13,347 bases of DNA from DSOS01 sp035286585. Its GTDB lineage: Bacteria; Chloroflexota; Anaerolineae; Anaerolineales; UBA4823. The notes beneath the pieces are model-generated. The model had not been told where the DNA came from. It saw only the letters and a list, made by a program, of their open reading frames with translations, and ran no database searches. Made by a program: the position numbers and the translations under genes. The stretch covers positions 1-13,347 of the forward strand of contig DATEDC010000109.1 of the NCBI GenBank assembly GCA_035286585.1, written 5' to 3'. The stretch's first letter is position 1. Each line of letters starts with the position of its first letter. Shown here piece by piece: positions 6,604 to 12,641 of this stretch.

Positions 6604-6637
6604 GACAGGTGTCCCTATTGAAATAGGGGCACCTGTC
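6604..6637. repeat. Long near-perfect hairpin in the divergent intergenic region, REP-like
   Basis: Arms GACAGGTGTCCCTATT (6604-6619) and AATAGGGGCACCTGTC (6622-6637) pair over 16 bp with one G-T wobble and almost no loop. It lies 61 nt upstream of the crp/fnr start codon and 199 nt upstream of the cytochrome start. No T-tract is present on either side. The shape resembles dispersed REP/BIME-type hairpins; whether it recurs in the genome cannot be seen here. Confidence 0.6.
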
Positions 6638-6679
6638 ACTATTTGAAAGTCCGTGCTTCCTGTATGATTAAAGCATTAT

Positions 6680-6710
6680 TAATGAATCTCGAATAATATT
6701 CTTTTCATTA
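6680..6710. promoter_or_regulatory. AT-rich inverted repeats upstream of the octaheme cytochrome gene
   Basis: TAATGAA (6680-6686) and TTCATTA (6704-6710) are perfect inverted arms flanking an 11-bp palindrome GAATAATATTC (6691-6701). This AT-rich, symmetric block lies 126-156 nt before ATG 6836 and could be a regulator-binding or promoter region. I could not identify a convincing -35/-10 pair in it. Confidence 0.3.
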
Positions 6711-6835
6711 GATGATCAGCTTACAGGTTGTTTTTTACACTTGATTCCCGGAGGTGAACCGGCGAAATGTAACAACCACTCATTTAGCTTAACTTGCCTA
6801 AGACGATTGCGACAATGTTGATGAGGAGAATGTGC

Positions 6836-8086
6836 ATGAATAAGAAGTTAATCCTGATAATTGTATTGTTGTTAGCAGCAATACTGTTCGTCGCCTGTGC
6901 TGGGGCGCAGGGTCCGGCAGGTCCACAGGGCGAAAAAGGCGACCCAGGCCCGCAAAGCCCTCCAGGCCCGGCAGGACCGGCTGGTCCAGCAGGACCCGCT
7001 GGACCAGCGGGTGAAAGCGCCGCAGCCTTTCGGGAGTACGTCGGCGACCAGGCCTGCGCAGCGTGCCACCAGGAGCTGTATGACGCCTATATGAAGTCCG
7101 GGCATCCCTGGAAGCTGAACAAAGTGGTGGATGGTCAACCACCAGACTATCCGTTCACAGCGTTAGAAGAACTGCCCGTCGGATTCACCTGGGATGATAT
7201 CCTGTACGTTATCGGCGGATATGCCTGGAAGGCGCGTTTCGTCAATCAAGACGGCTACATCATCACCGACGAGCCGGGCAAGACCGGCAACGCCGATTAT
7301 CTTAACCAGTGGAACTTCGCCAATGAGATCGTGGGTAAGGAAGCCGGCTGGGTGAAGTACAACTCCGGCACGGAAAATCTACCGTATAACTGCGGCTCCT
7401 GCCACACTACCGGATACAGCCCGCAGGGCAACCAGGATGGCCTGCCCGGGCTGGTGGGCACCTGGAACCAGGAAGGCATCCGCTGCGAAGAGTGCCACGG
7501 AAACGGCAGCTTGCACGTACAAAACCCGCAAGGCGCGCCGATGGACGTGGTGCGCGACTCGGAGCTGTGCGGGAAATGCCATCGGCGAGATGATGTCGAG
7601 AATGTCAACGCCAAGGGCGGCTTTATCGAGCACCACGAGCAGTACGAAGAGCTGTTCCAGAGCAAGCATCTCACCATCAACTGCGTGACCTGCCACAATC
7701 CGCACGAGGGGGTAATGCAACTGCGCCAGGCTGGCGAGCAGACCACGCGCACTCAGTGTCAGAATTGCCACTTTGAACAGGAGCAGGTGCAGAACAATGC
7801 AGCGCACACTGCTATGAATGTGGCTTGCATCGAATGCCACATGCCGCGGCTGGTCAAGTCCGCCTGGGGCGATGCTGAAAAATTCACAGGGGATATTCGC
7901 ACGCACCTGATGGCGATCGATCCCAACCTTTTGGCTACATTCAACGAGGATGGATCACTGGCGACCGGGCAGATCGGCCTGGATTGGGCCTGCAAACACT
8001 GCCACGGTGGAGGCCTGGCTACCGAAAAGAGCGATGATGTGCTCCAGGCAGCCGCCAGAGGTTACCACACGCCAGCACGACCTTAG
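6836..8086 (+). CDS. Octaheme c-type cytochrome lipoprotein with collagen-like stalk
   Basis: A 416-residue exported cytochrome. A signal segment (1-20) ends in FVAC with a probable acyl-Cys21. Residues 23-60 are collagen-like Gly-X-Y triplets (Gly at 23, 26, 29 and so on to 59, with one Ser interruption at 41), including five GPA units at 44-58. The globular part has eight CxxCH heme sites at 74-78, 186-190, 217-221, 245-249, 283-287, 308-312, 331-335 and 386-390. The opening REYVGDQACAACHQELYDAY and the IGGYAWKARF stretch (127-135) resemble the cytochrome c554-like multiheme family. No catalytic motif of a known reductase is evident, so an electron-transfer role on the outer membrane face is most likely. 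GAGGAG at 6823-6828 with 7-nt spacing supports ATG 6836 over earlier in-frame ATGs. It is divergent from the crp/fnr gene and monocistronic. Confidence 0.92.
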   Translation: MNKKLILIIVLLLAAILFVACAGAQGPAGPQGEKGDPGPQSPPGPAGPAGPAGPAGPAGESAAAFREYVGDQACAACHQELYDAYMKSGHPWKLNKVVDGQPPDYPFTALEELPVGFTWDDILYVIGGYAWKARFVNQDGYIITDEPGKTGNADYLNQWNFANEIVGKEAGWVKYNSGTENLPYNCGSCHTTGYSPQGNQDGLPGLVGTWNQEGIRCEECHGNGSLHVQNPQGAPMDVVRDSELCGKCHRRDDVENVNAKGGFIEHHEQYEELFQSKHLTINCVTCHNPHEGVMQLRQAGEQTTRTQCQNCHFEQEQVQNNAAHTAMNVACIECHMPRLVKSAWGDAEKFTGDIRTHLMAIDPNLLATFNEDGSLATGQIGLDWACKHCHGGGLATEKSDDVLQAAARGYHTPARP

Positions 8087-8103
8087 TAATTTTACCGTTT
8101 ACC

Positions 8104-8132
8104 GGCCGGGGAGCATCTCTCCGGCCTTTTTT
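8104..8132 (+). terminator. Rho-independent terminator of the octaheme cytochrome gene
   Basis: A 10-bp stem (8104-8113 with 8117-8126, GGCCGG core, one G-T pair), a 3-nt loop, then six T residues at 8127-8132. It lies 17 nt after the cytochrome stop. The T-run overlaps the stop codon of the convergent response regulator. On the minus strand no T-run follows the hairpin, so it is mainly a plus-strand terminator. Confidence 0.92.
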
Positions 8133-8796
8133 ATTTCCGTTCGGCGCTCTCGAATATGCGGTTTTGGACTGCGTAGATTGCCAGTTCGATGCGATTGGAA
8201 AACCCCAGTTTTTCCAGCACGCTGCTCACATAGTTTCGCACTGTCTTCTCTTGAAGGTTCAAGATATGCCCGATCTCGGCATTGGTCTTGCCCCTTGCCA
8301 CTTCCACCAAGACGTCCATTTCCCGTTCTGAGAGGCCGCGAAACGCGTCCTCCTGGGCTTTGCGTTCTGTGGCGCGGAAATGTGAGATTAACCTTGCAGT
8401 GGCGCCTGGGTCAAGCGACGCCTCGCCTCTCGCCGCCGCGCTGATGGCGCGCAGCAGTTCTTGATTTCCCACATGTTTGAGCACGTAACCGACAGCGCCG
8501 GCGCGAATCGCATCTAATACTAATGTGTCATCTGTATATGATGTGAGTACGACAACTTTAGTTTGCGGGAACCGTTCGCTGATCACGCGGCTCGCCTGGA
8601 TCCCGCTCTGGCCGGGCAGGCGAATGTCCATCAGGACCACGTCCGGTTGCAACTGTTCGACTTTGAGCATAGCCTCGGAAGCGCTGCCCGCTTCCCCCAC
8701 GACTTCCATATTATCCTGATCGTTGATCAAGGTCATCAATCCCAGGCGCACGATTTCGTGATCGTCAACCAACAGGACGCGGATTGGTTTTGGCAT
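8131..8796 (-). CDS. NarL/FixJ-type response regulator
   Basis: A 221-residue DNA-binding response regulator. The receiver domain (5-120) has the acidic pair Asp11-Asp12, phospho-acceptor Asp57 in LMDIRLPG, Thr85 in VLTSY and Lys107 in YVLKH. A short linker is followed by a LuxR-type helix-turn-helix (155-212: LSEREMDVLVEVARGKTNAEI, then LNLQEKTVRNYVSSVLEKLG). All switch residues are intact, so phosphorylation by the adjacent kinase is expected. Its ATG at 8796 shares one base with the kinase stop (TGATG), implying coupled translation; a TTG one codon earlier is a possible but less likely start. Targets are unknown. The neighbouring cytochromes suggest respiratory control, but no binding site could be identified. 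Confidence 0.95.
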   Translation of the reverse strand: MPKPIRVLLVDDHEIVRLGLMTLINDQDNMEVVGEAGSASEAMLKVEQLQPDVVLMDIRLPGQSGIQASRVISERFPQTKVVVLTSYTDDTLVLDAIRAGAVGYVLKHVGNQELLRAISAAARGEASLDPGATARLISHFRATERKAQEDAFRGLSEREMDVLVEVARGKTNAEIGHILNLQEKTVRNYVSSVLEKLGFSNRIELAIYAVQNRIFESAERK

Positions 8797-10187
8797 CAAT
8801 ATTCCACCAATGGGAACTTCAAGGTAACGGTCGTGCCTTTTCCTGTTTCACTACGAATATCCAGTTCGCCTCCCAGCAGACGGGCGCGGTCGCGCATGTT
8901 GCGCAAACCATAACCGGGTGAGAGATTGGTTGGGAAGCCTATTCCATTATCGGTAATGGTCACCGATACTTTGTGATCCTCTAGAATAGCTTTTATGGAT
9001 ACACTTTGCGCCTGGGCGTGGCGAATAACATTAGTCAGCGCTTCCCTCATGATCGATAGCATATGATCCGTTCGGATAGGAGATAATTCCTGGTCCTCTG
9101 GCAGGTTTATGGACAAATCCATCTGGATGAGCGTTTCAAACCGCTCTTCTTGAAACATATCCCTCAAAGCAGCCATCACCGACTCGATAGGCTTTTCGGT
9201 CTGCAGTTCGGTCAGGCTGTGACGCAGGTCCTGGATGGCATGGTTTAAAGCAGCTACGGCGCGCTCCAGCCGCTCCGCAACCTGAGAGCTCGGCTCCGCT
9301 ATTCGCGCCGCCGATTCGATCAGCAACCCAGCCGTGTAAACTGTTTGTAAAGCGCCGTCGTGTAGCTCGCGCCCAATTCGTTCACGTTCACTTGCCATGA
9401 TTTGCTGTTGTTCGAGGTTTTCGATCCGCCGGGCATACTCGATGTCAAAGATCTCCAGCGCCCGGATCATGGTAATCGCAAGAATCAATCCAAGAACTGA
9501 ACGGATTACTAAGGCGGGCAATGTAAACAGATCGACAAACGTCTGGTTGTTGATGACGTTCCCCGGAAAGAAATTCACTGGAGGTACAATCAGGCCACTA
9601 AAAATCGCATATAAGAAGAGCGACACGCCAGCAACGCGTAATATTCGGGTGATATGAGGTACGTTCAATACTGCGATCCGCTCCAGGGTGTACCTGCGAA
9701 GGCTATATGCGGCAATCATGCCAGCAGGAAAAGAGAGCATATAGCGCGCCAGGGCGTTACCAGTATTGCGCCAGAGGTTCTGTTCAGACAGCAGAGACCG
9801 AAGGAACCCGAATACGATCAGGGTCCACATTCCAAGGATTGCAAAGGGAAGAAGTTGTAACCAGCGTGGTAATTTTTGAAGCGATAAGCCAAACCTGAAC
9901 AAACAAGTGTAAGAAATTGCCAGGAGGCTGATTTGGACGACGGTCCAGAACCTGATCGATTCAGCGCTCAGGTTAGGGCTCTGCAATGGGATAAATAAAC
10001 TTCCCCATTCGTAGCTGCCATGGATGATCCCAAAAGCTGCCAGCCATTTCAAACTGCGCGCAAGTTCAAGCCGAGAATAGCTGCGTGATTGTAGCGCCAG
10101 GATGATGCCAAGCGAGAAGAACACCAGTCCATAGAGAAACAGGATGAGGTTGCGGTTCAATTCCATGAATTCTGGAAGGGGCGTCAT
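8796..10187 (-). CDS. Seven-helix sensor histidine kinase, NarX/DegS (HisKA_3) type
   Basis: A 463-residue membrane sensor kinase. The N-terminal part has about seven hydrophobic segments (13-32, 48-66, 82-102, 110-130, 150-163, 184-202, 222-243) with short loops, so the signal is likely sensed within or near the membrane. A helical linker (245-270) leads to the dimerisation/phospho-acceptor helix ERERIGRELHDGALQTVY (267-284) with His276. The ATPase domain has Asn386 in EALTNVIRHA, DNGIGF (413-418) and GYGLRNMRDRA (425-435). It pairs with the response regulator gene overlapping its end. The GTG/ATG-proximal region offers Met1 (10187) or Met8 (10166); an AGGAGAGG about 14 nt before Met1 mildly favours the first. 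The ligand is unknown. I recall similar 7-helix kinases in Chloroflexota but cannot name the sensor family. Confidence 0.93.
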   Translation of the reverse strand: MTPLPEFMELNRNLILFLYGLVFFSLGIILALQSRSYSRLELARSLKWLAAFGIIHGSYEWGSLFIPLQSPNLSAESIRFWTVVQISLLAISYTCLFRFGLSLQKLPRWLQLLPFAILGMWTLIVFGFLRSLLSEQNLWRNTGNALARYMLSFPAGMIAAYSLRRYTLERIAVLNVPHITRILRVAGVSLFLYAIFSGLIVPPVNFFPGNVINNQTFVDLFTLPALVIRSVLGLILAITMIRALEIFDIEYARRIENLEQQQIMASERERIGRELHDGALQTVYTAGLLIESAARIAEPSSQVAERLERAVAALNHAIQDLRHSLTELQTEKPIESVMAALRDMFQEERFETLIQMDLSINLPEDQELSPIRTDHMLSIMREALTNVIRHAQAQSVSIKAILEDHKVSVTITDNGIGFPTNLSPGYGLRNMRDRARLLGGELDIRSETGKGTTVTLKFPLVEY

Positions 10188-10226
10188 CTATGGTTATTTT
10201 ACCTCTCCTAGTGCACCTCCGCATAA

Positions 10227-10255
10227 TTGACAATAAATGGAATCCCTGGTATTAT
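10227..10255 (+). promoter_or_regulatory. Near-consensus sigma70-type promoter of the padR operon
   Basis: TTGACA (10227-10232), a 17-nt spacer ending in TGG, then TATTAT (10250-10255): a consensus -35, a 5/6 -10 and an extended TGn. The predicted start of transcription, 6-7 nt after the -10 box, coincides with the A of ATG 10262, so the message should be leaderless. Confidence 0.82.
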
Positions 10256-10271
10256 TATCGTATGCCGATAA
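10255..10271. promoter_or_regulatory. Candidate PadR autoregulatory operator over the transcription start
   Basis: TTATCG (10255-10260) and CGATAA (10266-10271) are perfect 6-bp inverted arms with a 5-nt spacer, centred on the padR start codon and predicted transcription start. PadR proteins are commonly autorepressors, and a site here would block initiation. It does not match the ATGT-N8-ACAT site of classical PadR, so assignment is by position and symmetry. Confidence 0.45.
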
Positions 10272-10594
10272 CGAATAGCGATAGCATTAACCGCAACTTT
10301 TTTTTAGGCTTCATTCGCCTGCACATCTTGTACCACGCCTGCCAGGAATCGGTATTCGGCCTGGAGATGATCCGCGAGCTGGAGCACCACGGTTATACCC
10401 TTAGCCCGGGTACGTTATACCCAATCCTTCACGCCTTGGAACGGGACGGTTTCCTGCAGGCTGAAAAGCAAATTGTAGGCGGGAAGATACGTAAGTATTA
10501 CACGGCTACCGATAAAGGCCAAGAGGCTCTTTCGGAAGTGCTGGTGAAGGTCCGAGAATTGATGGAAGAGATCGACACTGAATCCAAATCATAA
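10262..10594 (+). CDS. PadR-family transcriptional regulator
   Basis: A 110-residue winged-helix regulator. Residues 12-75 form the PadR domain: FFLGFIRLHILYHACQ, then VFGLEMIREL, with the hallmark LSPGTLYPILHALERDGFL (47-65), and the wing KIRKYYTATDKGQEAL (75-90). A short C-terminal helix (91-105) should mediate dimerisation. Family members repress neighbouring genes and release DNA on binding a small effector. The frame is open back to 10190, but the promoter TTGACA-N17-TATTAT lies within that extension and points to ATG 10262, which also has the normal family N-terminus. No Shine-Dalgarno is present. It probably controls the permease remnant, MFS and ChrB-like genes that follow on the same strand. 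Confidence 0.93.
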   Translation: MPITNSDSINRNFFLGFIRLHILYHACQESVFGLEMIRELEHHGYTLSPGTLYPILHALERDGFLQAEKQIVGGKIRKYYTATDKGQEALSEVLVKVRELMEEIDTESKS

Positions 10595-10603
10595 GGAAAC
10601 CAA

Positions 10604-10809
10604 ATGGAATATCTGGTGGTCTGCTTGGTGGCTGTTCTTGTTTCTGCCCTGACCCTGTTCTCGGGCTTTGATTTAGGAACAGTGTTAATGCCTTGGGTGC
10701 ATTCATTGGAGCTCGGCTAATCAAGAAAATCACCTTGCGCACCGTGCACATCATTGTCACTGTGATGTTGATCCTGGTTGGCTTCTGGATGGCAACCGAC
10801 CTTATCTAA
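10604..10809 (+). pseudogene. TauE/SafE-family permease remnant with a large internal deletion
   Basis: From ATG 10604 the first 30 codons (MEYLVVCLVAVLVSALTLFS, then GFDLGTVLMP) are a typical TauE/SafE N-terminus. At about 10691-10693 the sequence jumps in another frame to the typical C-terminus LGAFIGARLIKKITLRTV followed by a last hydrophobic helix ending at TAA 10807-10809. An intact member is about 250 residues; roughly 180-190 are missing and the frame is lost, leaving only a 39-codon ORF from the old start. The start region still has a purine-rich AAGGAA, so decay seems recent. Such permeases export sulfite, sulfoacetate or related organosulfur anions. This copy cannot function. It sits between padR and the MFS gene. 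Confidence 0.85.
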
Positions 10810-10819
10810 TCCTGAATCT

Positions 10820-12136
10820 ATGAAAAAACCTCGCTGGACTCGGATAACAAAAGCCGAATTGGATCTTTCTTTGGATGGTCGTGTCCTCTTCAGCACTCGA
10901 ATATTACGCTTGTTCGCTTACGGATTCCTGTCGGTTATCCTGGCGCTCTACCTGAGCCAGCTTGGCTTGAGCGAGGTCAATATTGGGCTGCTGCTCACGC
11001 TCACCCTGTTAGGGGATACGGTGATCTCGCTGTGGATCACAACCAATGCCGACCGAATTGGCAGGCAGCGGATGCTCATCGCCGGAGCAGCCTTGATGAT
11101 CCTGGCTGCGACGATTTTCGCGACTACCCGTAATTTCTACCTGCTCTTGCTGGCTGCGACGATCGGCGTGATCAGCCCCAGCGGGAACGAAGTCGGTCCA
11201 TTCCTGTCGGTTGAACAGGCCTCTCTTTCCCAACTGCTCCCTGACCGCAAGCGAACCAAAACGTTCGCCTGGTATAACCTGGTGGGTTCTTTCGCCGCTG
11301 CCCTGGGCGCGCTGGCAGGTGGGGGCTTATCCCAGGTATTGCAAAGCTTGGGATACTCGCCGCTGCTGAGCTACCGGGTTATCGTGTTGGGTTATGGGGG
11401 GATAGGCACCTTGTTGATCGCCCTGTTCGCCCGCCTTTCACCGGCAGTCGAGGCTTCAGCGCTCAATATGCGCCGCCCGCCTTCCAGCCGTCCTGCCGAG
11501 AAGCCTGCTCCGCCTCGCATCCTGGGATTGTACCGCTCGCAGAAAGTGGTCTTCCGTCTGGCAGCGTTGTTCAGCCTGGATGCTTTCGCCGGGGGATTCA
11601 TCATCCAGAGCTTAATGGCTTACTGGTTCAACTTGAAATTTGGCGTCGATCCAGCTGTGCTGGGGGCGATCTTTTTTGGTGCGAATATCCTGGCTGGGAT
11701 CTCTGCGCTCAGCGCAGCATGGATTGCCGGAAAGATCGGCTTGATCAATACCATGGTCTTTACCCACCTGCCGTCCAACGTGCTCCTGATCATGGTGCCG
11801 TTCATGCCCGGCCTGGGCCTGGCGGTCGCCCTTTTGCTCTTGCGCTTCAGCATCTCGCAGATGGATGTGCCCACCCGCCAGTCCTACACCATGGCAGTCG
11901 TCGCGCCGGACGAGCGCTCGGCTGCCTCGGGTGTTACCGGCGTGGCGCGCACCATTGGCGCCTCCCTCTCGCCGGTTCTCACAGGCGCTATAATATCCAA
12001 TCCAGCCCTTTTAGGATTGCCTTTCATCATCTCAGGCGGGTTGAAGATCGTCTATGACCTGGCGCTCTTTGTCAACTTCCGGGCGTTGAAACCGCCAGAA
12101 GAGCTGATCCAAACAGTTAAGGAGATTGAATCATGA
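10820..12136 (+). CDS. Major facilitator superfamily exporter
   Basis: A 438-residue transporter with about 12 membrane helices in two halves split by a Pro/Arg-rich cytoplasmic loop (about 211-240). Between helices 2 and 3 the MFS motif A is seen as NADRIGRQR (76-84). In the C-half, DERSAASGVTGVARTIGASLSP (364-385) is typical of drug-efflux-like MFS proteins. The substrate cannot be told from sequence. The neighbours PadR and a ChrB-type protein suggest efflux of a toxic compound or oxyanion. ATG 10820 lies 10 nt after the TauE remnant; it has no clear Shine-Dalgarno. The frame is open to 10778, but that start would be embedded in the pseudogene. It ends in a 4-bp ATGA overlap with the next gene. 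Confidence 0.92.
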   Translation: MKKPRWTRITKAELDLSLDGRVLFSTRILRLFAYGFLSVILALYLSQLGLSEVNIGLLLTLTLLGDTVISLWITTNADRIGRQRMLIAGAALMILAATIFATTRNFYLLLLAATIGVISPSGNEVGPFLSVEQASLSQLLPDRKRTKTFAWYNLVGSFAAALGALAGGGLSQVLQSLGYSPLLSYRVIVLGYGGIGTLLIALFARLSPAVEASALNMRRPPSSRPAEKPAPPRILGLYRSQKVVFRLAALFSLDAFAGGFIIQSLMAYWFNLKFGVDPAVLGAIFFGANILAGISALSAAWIAGKIGLINTMVFTHLPSNVLLIMVPFMPGLGLAVALLLLRFSISQMDVPTRQSYTMAVVAPDERSAASGVTGVARTIGASLSPVLTGAIISNPALLGLPFIISGGLKIVYDLALFVNFRALKPPEELIQTVKEIES

Positions 12137-12582
12137 AATGGGTGACCCGATCCCACGTCCATGTCGATCGCGTGGCCTGTCCCTGGCTGATCACGCGTTT
12201 TATCGACAGCGATGCTGAGTTCCTGTTTGTGCCCAAAAGCGAGATCGAGCGAGTCGTGAATGAGACGGGTGCCATCCCCTTCGATGCGCCCGGCGTCGAG
12301 CTGGGCCATCACGGAGGCGATAGCGCATCGCCCGGGCGATGCTCGTTCGAGTCCATCATCCTGAAGTATGGATTGAGCGAACCGGGGCTGCTGCGCCTGG
12401 CGAAGATCGTCCATGCCGCCGACATTGCCGCAGATATCGACTCGGACCCAGTTGGGCGCGGATTAGAAGCAATCGCCAGCGGATACAGCCTACTCTTCCC
12501 GGAAGATCGGGAAAATATCAAGCACCAATTTGAAGTCTACGACGCGCTGTACGCCTGGTGCCGGCTGCGGGCAGTCAAATAG
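12133..12582 (+). CDS. Stand-alone ChrB C-terminal-domain protein (chromate-resistance-related)
   Basis: A 149-residue protein matching the C-terminal domain of ChrB: WVTRSHVHVDRVACPWLITRF (3-23), PGVELGHHGG (53-62), CSFESIILKYGL (70-81) and KIVHAADIAAD (91-101). ChrB proteins accompany chromate transporters, and chromate-responsive regulation has been reported; the isolated domain is often found alone and its exact biochemistry is uncertain. His59, His60, Cys70, His94 and Asp97 are candidate metal or oxyanion-binding residues. Compared with the usual HHGELCSFD sequence there is a short insertion (GGDSASPGR) before Cys70. AAGGAG at 12119-12124 gives 8-nt spacing to ATG 12133. It overlaps the MFS gene by 4 bp, so the two are probably co-translated and work together. 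No chrA transporter is present here. Confidence 0.88.
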   Translation: MKWVTRSHVHVDRVACPWLITRFIDSDAEFLFVPKSEIERVVNETGAIPFDAPGVELGHHGGDSASPGRCSFESIILKYGLSEPGLLRLAKIVHAADIAADIDSDPVGRGLEAIASGYSLLFPEDRENIKHQFEVYDALYAWCRLRAVK

Positions 12583-12641
12583 CAAAGTTTTCTTATTTCC
12601 CCTGATTCTTACGAATAGGTCGGGCGCAATTTTTGGGCGCT

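Noticed and set aside
6754..6792. GTG-started 12-codon leader peptide (MNRRNVTTTHLA) before the octaheme cytochrome
   Set aside because: The GTG overlaps the only Shine-Dalgarno-like sequence, so it has no ribosome site, and the peptide has no regulatory codon run.
6965..7012. Short tandem repeat or CRISPR-like array in the GPA coding stretch
   Set aside because: Repetition is at protein level only; units lack spacers and differ in DNA sequence.
8104..8126. Bidirectional terminator for the cytochrome and response regulator genes
   Set aside because: The T-run exists only on the plus strand; the minus-strand side has only scattered T residues.
10190..10261. Upstream extension of the padR frame to an ATG at 10190
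   Set aside because: The extension contains the full promoter TTGACA-N17-TATTAT and has no family similarity; the normal PadR N-terminus begins at 10262.
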